Made by a program: the position numbers and the translations under genes
Part shown: positions 58,766-64,000 of the stretch, in pieces
How positions within the stretch are numbered: the first letter of the stretch is position 1
Layout of the letters: every line of letters starts with the position of its first letter
Source of the DNA: Carallia brachiata
Lineage: Eukaryota > Streptophyta > Magnoliopsida > Malpighiales > Rhizophoraceae
Length of the DNA: 64,000 bases
Assembly (NCBI GenBank): GCA_021464245.1
Contig: JADCRB010000075.1
Coordinates: 744,001-808,000, forward strand
Direction of reading: 5' to 3'
Notes under the pieces: generated by a model
The model's database searches: none
Told to the model about the DNA's origin: nothing
What the model saw: the letters and a program-made list of their open reading frames with translations, nothing else

Positions 58766-60334
58766 GAACTTCTAAGGTAAATCATGAAGATAATTGAATG
58801 GTATTACAGAAGGAAACCGGTCCAATTCCTGCAAATGCACTCTATTCATACCTTCTCAATGGCAACATCATCTGGAATAACCACATGGCATCTGCACCCA
58901 TAGGCAGGCGCCACTGTGGCGATGCTAATAGCAGTACTTCCAGCGCTTCCCTCGGTAACAACTCCACCATGAGCTAGCTGGCCAGATCCCAAAGCCTGCA
59001 TTGTGCCATATGTTAGGGAAATAAATACAAAGCTTTGAGTACTGAATATACAATGTTACAACCAAGAATTGCCATATGAGCTTGATGTAGCAGCCGACCC
59101 TTTACAAGAGATTAACATATTAGATGGCTTTCTATGATACATAATTCAAACAATTTTTTTAATTAAATAACCAAATATCTATTCAATTTTGAATTGGACT
59201 GTTGCATCATGAAGATTGAAACATTTGACAGTCCATGATAAATTGCGTAAGGAAAATTCAGCACCTATTTTATATCACAGAAAAGCAAGCAGCTTAGATG
59301 AACATTAAGTTAATTGCCCTGCGCTTAAACTCTAGGCGAAAGGATTATAAGCAATAATTGCAACAGTTTGAAGAAGTTAGCCAGCATATCAGTTACTTTA
59401 TCAACCACAGTAGCCATGTAAAAACAATCCAGCCTCAAGAATAATCGCGGGAAACCGAAGCAATTAAGTAACAATTTACCTCTTCAATTATTTTGACAGC
59501 AACTCTATCTTTCACACTGCCTCCAGGATTCAAAAACTCGCACTTTCCGAGAATCTGAACAAGGATTTTTTTTTTGTTTCCAAAAAAAGAACATATCACC
59601 CAACAACTTAAATTTACTAAATGTACTAACCCACAACTTGAATTTTAGCTTCATCATCATCAGTGTACATCCATAAAACCAAATGCAGTAAATAAAGTTG
59701 ACTTAATGGCGAGAGAAGAAAGCAGTAACACAACTACAAAACCAACAGCTTCAGAAAAGCTCGTTACTTTAGTTCTAAACATAGATTAGAGATCAAAGAA
59801 GAACCAAGTTATAAATTGAAAAAAAAAAAAAACTAGTCAGAATGAACAAGACCAAAAGCAGAAGAGAGACTCTAACAGAAGAACCGCTTAAACCCATATT
59901 TCTACTCTACATATATTGTACGCATTCATTCCCAAACAATAAATTCATGAATTATGAAGTGAGAATAAGACCAGAGTCCAAAACCCGAAAAAAAAAAAAA
60001 AAAAACCCAAAAGCTCAGATTTTTCTACAAAAACAAGGAAAATTCTAAAGACCCAGATCAAAAAACAAAGGAAAGAATCACATGGTGGAGAAAAATTCAG
60101 AAAGAAACATACTTCACAACCAGTAGCATCCGAGAGGCTGTTGATTCTAATCAAGGGAGTATTGCCAATAGCATCAATAAGTCCATTTCTTGGTTGCCTT
60201 TTCTTCTTATTCTGAGCTGAAAAAGAGCTTTTGTTGGACCAGAGATTGAAGAAAATGTAAGAGAGCACAGCCACCGACAAGGAGGATGCGGCGGCAGCTA
60301 CAATGGCAACCGCCGTGCTTCTCGCCAGCGCCAT
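57425..60334 (-). CDS. PLP-dependent cysteine-synthase-like enzyme with N-terminal membrane/targeting segment
   Basis: Fold-type II PLP enzyme related to O-acetylserine(thiol)lyases. Six minus-strand exons, all in phase with GT-AG introns: 60113-60334, 59480-59554, 58852-58995, 58253-58642, 57928-58163 and 57425-57647, giving about 429 aa. The N-terminus (residues 8-31) is hydrophobic (VAIVAAAASSLSVAVLSYIF), so it is a signal anchor or organelle-targeting segment. IGNTPLIRI, then GGSVKDR with the PLP-binding Lys, TEGSAGST (substrate loop), GTGGTVAG (phosphate-binding loop) and LFLGSSSAMN follow in order. A region of about 40 residues between residues 180 and 260 (TEQVEGKDQELING) is an insertion compared with bacterial CysK. 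Cysteine synthesis or cysteine desulfhydration are both possible; sequence alone does not decide. Confidence 0.93.
58704..58765. repeat. (CT)n-(CA)n compound microsatellite
   Basis: Lies in intron 3 of the PLP-enzyme gene, close to the exon 4 acceptor, and could serve there as a polypyrimidine-like or purine tract depending on strand. Confidence 0.92.
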
Positions 60335-63300
60335 TGAGAGGGTGGCAGAACTCTGACCTCTAAAACCAAGGAAAAAGCCAATTTTACGGTAAATGCCAAT
60401 AAATTTTAATATTTACCTAAAGGGCATTTTTGAAATTTCGAAATTTGGTTCCGAGTCCTTCTTTTCTTCCTTCTTTCTCGGTTTGGTTTTGAAAATATTT
60501 TAGTCCACACGTGTGTGATCGCACGTGCGCCAATGTTTGACGGTATTATTGTGGCAACGGTGCACCACATTTGTTGCTTAACAAATAACAATGGATAATA
60601 GTCAGTGGGTCCATTGTAAAGTTCTTTGTAACTCTTTTTTTCGTAACGGACCACCACGGTGGGGACGAGGAGTCTGACCTGGCGTCCTCATTAAATCGTT
60701 TTAATAGAGGGCATTCATCGTTTAAATAGGTTTAAGTAAATTTTTATTTTATTTGCTTTCAGTATTGACAAATTTAGAATACTGAATTCTTGTATAAATT
60801 TTCCTTCATTAAAAAAAGAGTGACATTAAAAGTATTTAATGTGAAGAGAAGCGTGTGAGGTCACTAGTAAAATTATTATCTCGGATAGTAAGTCGGTCCA
60901 TTATAATTTGTAACTCATGAAAGTCATTAATTTAATAGAAAAATAGTTATGCTATGTCAAATTAAATAAATGTTCAATTTATGGGATTAGACAATAAAAA
61001 TGAAATTTTATGCGGAGGAATGTAACCGATTGATTTAAAAATATACAAAAAGAAATTCAACTGATTATATTTCCTTACGTAATCATTTAACTGAATTACG
61101 ATAAAAATTTAACTACAATATATACAACTTGCTAGTAAATTTTTAAAAAATGACGATCTAATGGCGGTAGCAATGAAGTAAGAATTGGACCGGATCGGTC
61201 GGTTCAACTGAAAAAACTGGGAACTGATCCTAGGTTCGGTTCGATTCAAGCCTAAAAATGAAATTCAGACCGGACCGGAAAAAATCGGTAAAAAATCGGT
61301 AAAAAATCAGGAAAACCGACAAAAAACTAAGCCAGTTGAACTGGTTCAATTTAAACCAAAAAATTTTAAATTATAATTTAACCCAAAATTTTATCTAAAT
61401 TATAATTAAGACTCTAATTTTAACTAAAAATTTTAATTTAGTCCTCAATTGATTAAAATTTTCAATTTAATCTTTAAAATTTAAAAATTAATATTTAATC
61501 ACTATTTATAAATATTATTTTTTCAATTAATTTTTATAAATTATATTTTGTTAAATATACTAATTGTAATATCTTTAATGTATGTAAATATTAATATAAT
61601 TCTTAAAACACACTTTATTTTAAATATTTATTATCATTCTTATATAATATAACATTTTATATAATTATATAAACTATATAAAAATTTAATTTTTATATAT
61701 TTAATATTAAATACCAGTTTTACTGTGATTTTACTTATCGAACCGATTGAGTTTTAAACCTCTCAACTTTCTGATTCGGTTCTGACAACCTTAGGTGACA
61801 GTGGACCTCTTGATTTTGGTGAACATAATTTAAATTTTCGGCGAGTTAAATGAGTTAAATGAAAATTGCGCATGAATAATTTTGAAAAAAGAAAAAAATA
61901 AACACATGTGATAAGTCCAAGTTCAAATATTCCTTATAAATGCCCATTTCCATATCTCATTCCTAGGACTTCTCCTAGCTATGCTCATGGAACTGCGAAA
62001 TTTTTTTTTGAGGAACATGGAACTACGAAATTAAAAGGCAAGAACAAATTCCTCGGCGAGGCTTTTCAGTCTTCCTTCTTTCTTTTTTCGGTTTTTGAAA
62101 TAAATACACAATAAATAAATAAAAGTGATACTATACAGGCTGTCCGAGAGCATCTTCAAGATACTAGATATTTTTGAGATAGAGTATAAACTACAATTTT
62201 TAAGTATATTTTATATAAAAATAATTAATATGCAAATTTTTTAACTAAACGACAGACTTTTTATGTACTTGTGTTGTTAGACGGTCATCACCAAAAAGTG
62301 ATTTTTGTGAGAAGAGTCTTTTTATTTAGTTTTTTCTTCTTGCATCCTATTTTAAAAAAAAAATTGTGAGAAAGCATTACCCAAAACTCTTTCAATAGAA
62401 AAGGGTAAACCTTTTACATTAAAAAGCAAATCTCATTCACTATATTTGGAATGGAAATGTGATTATTGAGCCGTAGAAAAAGTGGGGATTTGACTCTTAC
62501 TTTTTATAATTTATTTTTTTCTCCTTGTTGAGTAGTAACATTTTTCTTGTAGATAAAAAAAAAAAAATAAACCTCATATACTTATAATTATTATTGATTT
62601 GATTGAGATCAAATAAAATTTATGTATATTTAATTTTATCAAATATTAATAAAAATTTAAATTTATAATTTTTGATGATAGGAATTCGCTAACTATTTAA
62701 TGTTTAGATTGTAATTTTTTTAAGAAATATTAAATGAAAAAAAAATAAATGATTTCTAATGTTGACTCCCAATGATTCAATGAGCTACGGTGAAATGATT
62801 TTTTCTTTTGATAAAAAAAAAAAAAAAATCTCTAGCTGCTTCAACTATGAACCATACGATTGGCGGTCTGATAATACAGAGTCACAATCGTGGGTAATAA
62901 AATTTATTTCAAAGATTTGTTTTTTTGACAAATGTTATATACACGTCACAAATACTCTATACACGTAAAAAAGCATTGAGATACCCAAATTTTATTCCTA
63001 CTACGTGCGTGTATGAAGTCTTTATAAGAATGTAAATATTAATTTCCTTGTTTTTTTTGTCTTTGAACAGTGGATTTCGAAGGCTTTGCAGGACTGTCTG
63101 CTATTTGCCACCAATCATGTGATCTGATAATAAAAAACTAATTTTTTTTATTTTTTATAATTAAAATTTAAATATTGACACCAACGGAGATAACCTAAAA
63201 AAAAAAGAAAAAGAGAAAAAAAAAATTTGCACCTGCCTGAATCGAATGGAATGATTCTCATAGGGAATAATTTACTGGCCGCATGTTATTGCACGTCACG

Positions 63301-64000
63301 CTGGATCTTATCTTCCCCACAAGCATACGAAAAAACCCCTGTGGTAAAAGACATAAATAATTTCGTGCAATGTAAATTTGGATGGGTGGAGAAGATAAGG
63401 GCGTGGAATGGAATTCTTTTGCGGCAAAATGTCCAATCACACTTTTTTTTATTGCAAACAAAGAATATGGAAATGGTTTTGTTTCCTTTTCTCCTGAAAG
63501 AAATGGTAGTTTTTTTCATTAAAAAGGACATAATCAGTTGTTGATATGATGTCAATTTTGACATTGGTATGATTACGACTTATTGCCTAAACATCAAATA
63601 TCCGATACAAATTTTGAATCTTTCTCTTTCGTGATTTGTGAAAAACAGTTTTATACACAAATAGACAAGTTATATAATATATTTTTTTTTTTTTTATATC
63701 GATATAAAATTATTATTGTATAAAAATATTAATTTTTTAACATTTAATAGTTAGACTCTTTCTATTTGAGGGGTTTATATTAAATGGCTAAAAAAAAAAA
63801 ATTACTTATTTATATAGTTGAGGGAAACTTCAATTTTTTAGATTGTATAAATTTATAATGAAAAGTTTTTTTTTTTTTTTGTGCCTCTTAATATTCTACT
63901 TAAGACATGTAACAAAACAGCAATCTGAAAAAAAAGGGGCACTTAAGGGAATACGTCTTCTTTAAAAAAAAATATATAGAGATATATAATACTAATTTTT
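60335..64000. other. AT-rich intergenic DNA, no gene recognised
   Basis: PLP-enzyme promoter followed by 3.4 kb of AT-rich sequence. About 61170-61790 has G/C-rich ends (GGACCGGATCGGTCGGTTC on the left, GAACCGATTGAG ... GATTCGGTTC on the right) around an AT-rich core, a common form of plant non-autonomous repeat, but no clear terminal repeats or target duplications were found. The remaining open frames have no domains. Confidence 0.6.

Overview
The window is nuclear DNA from a dicot plant, probably a woody rosid, though the species cannot be fixed from sequence alone. The genes are AT-rich and full of introns, most closely resemble Arabidopsis-type families (SPO11-1, TPK1, DEK, HIPP, SRT1), and sit among LTR retrotransposons, a hAT transposon and microsatellites. 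There are no bacterial, organellar, CRISPR or rRNA features.

Layout. 2.0-4.1 kb: remnant of a sirtuin SRT1 gene (minus). 4.8-7.3 kb: an unrecognised minus-strand gene-like region full of tandem duplications and split by a solo LTR with a perfect target-site duplication. 7.5-19.5 kb and 21.5-28.2 kb: two direct copies of a roughly 7 kb block, each carrying a full 15-exon SPO11-1 gene (meiotic double-strand-break transesterase, minus). Copy 1 holds a 4.94 kb hAT transposon (8639-13578) in intron 12, and this hAT carries two exons and an intron of an ORMDL gene as well as its own decayed transposase. 20.1-21.1 kb, between the copies: a heavy-metal-associated isoprenylated protein (HIPP, minus). 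28.4-31.5 kb: two-pore K+ channel TPK1 type (plus). 33.0-38.9 kb: a complete-ended but dead Ty3/gypsy chromodomain element with the reverse-transcriptase core deleted. 39.8-41.0 kb: arabinogalactan protein (minus). 42.7-48.6 kb: DEK chromatin protein (minus). 50.3-52.4 kb: small conserved plant protein (minus). 55.9-56.6 kb: acidic membrane protein (plus). 57.4-60.3 kb: PLP-dependent cysteine-synthase-like enzyme (minus). The remainder is AT-rich intergenic sequence.

The genes do not form a pathway; this is ordinary eukaryotic gene order. The interesting biology is structural: a tandem SPO11-1 duplication in which one copy has lost splice sites, gained a stop and taken a transposon, and a hAT element that has picked up a host gene fragment at the DNA level.

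Caution. HIPP, DEK, the small protein, the arabinogalactan protein and SPO11-1 copy 2 all show single-base length changes, often in short homopolymers, that break otherwise well-conserved frames, while TPK1, the PLP enzyme and the acidic protein are clean. Part of this may be consensus error in the assembly rather than real pseudogenes.
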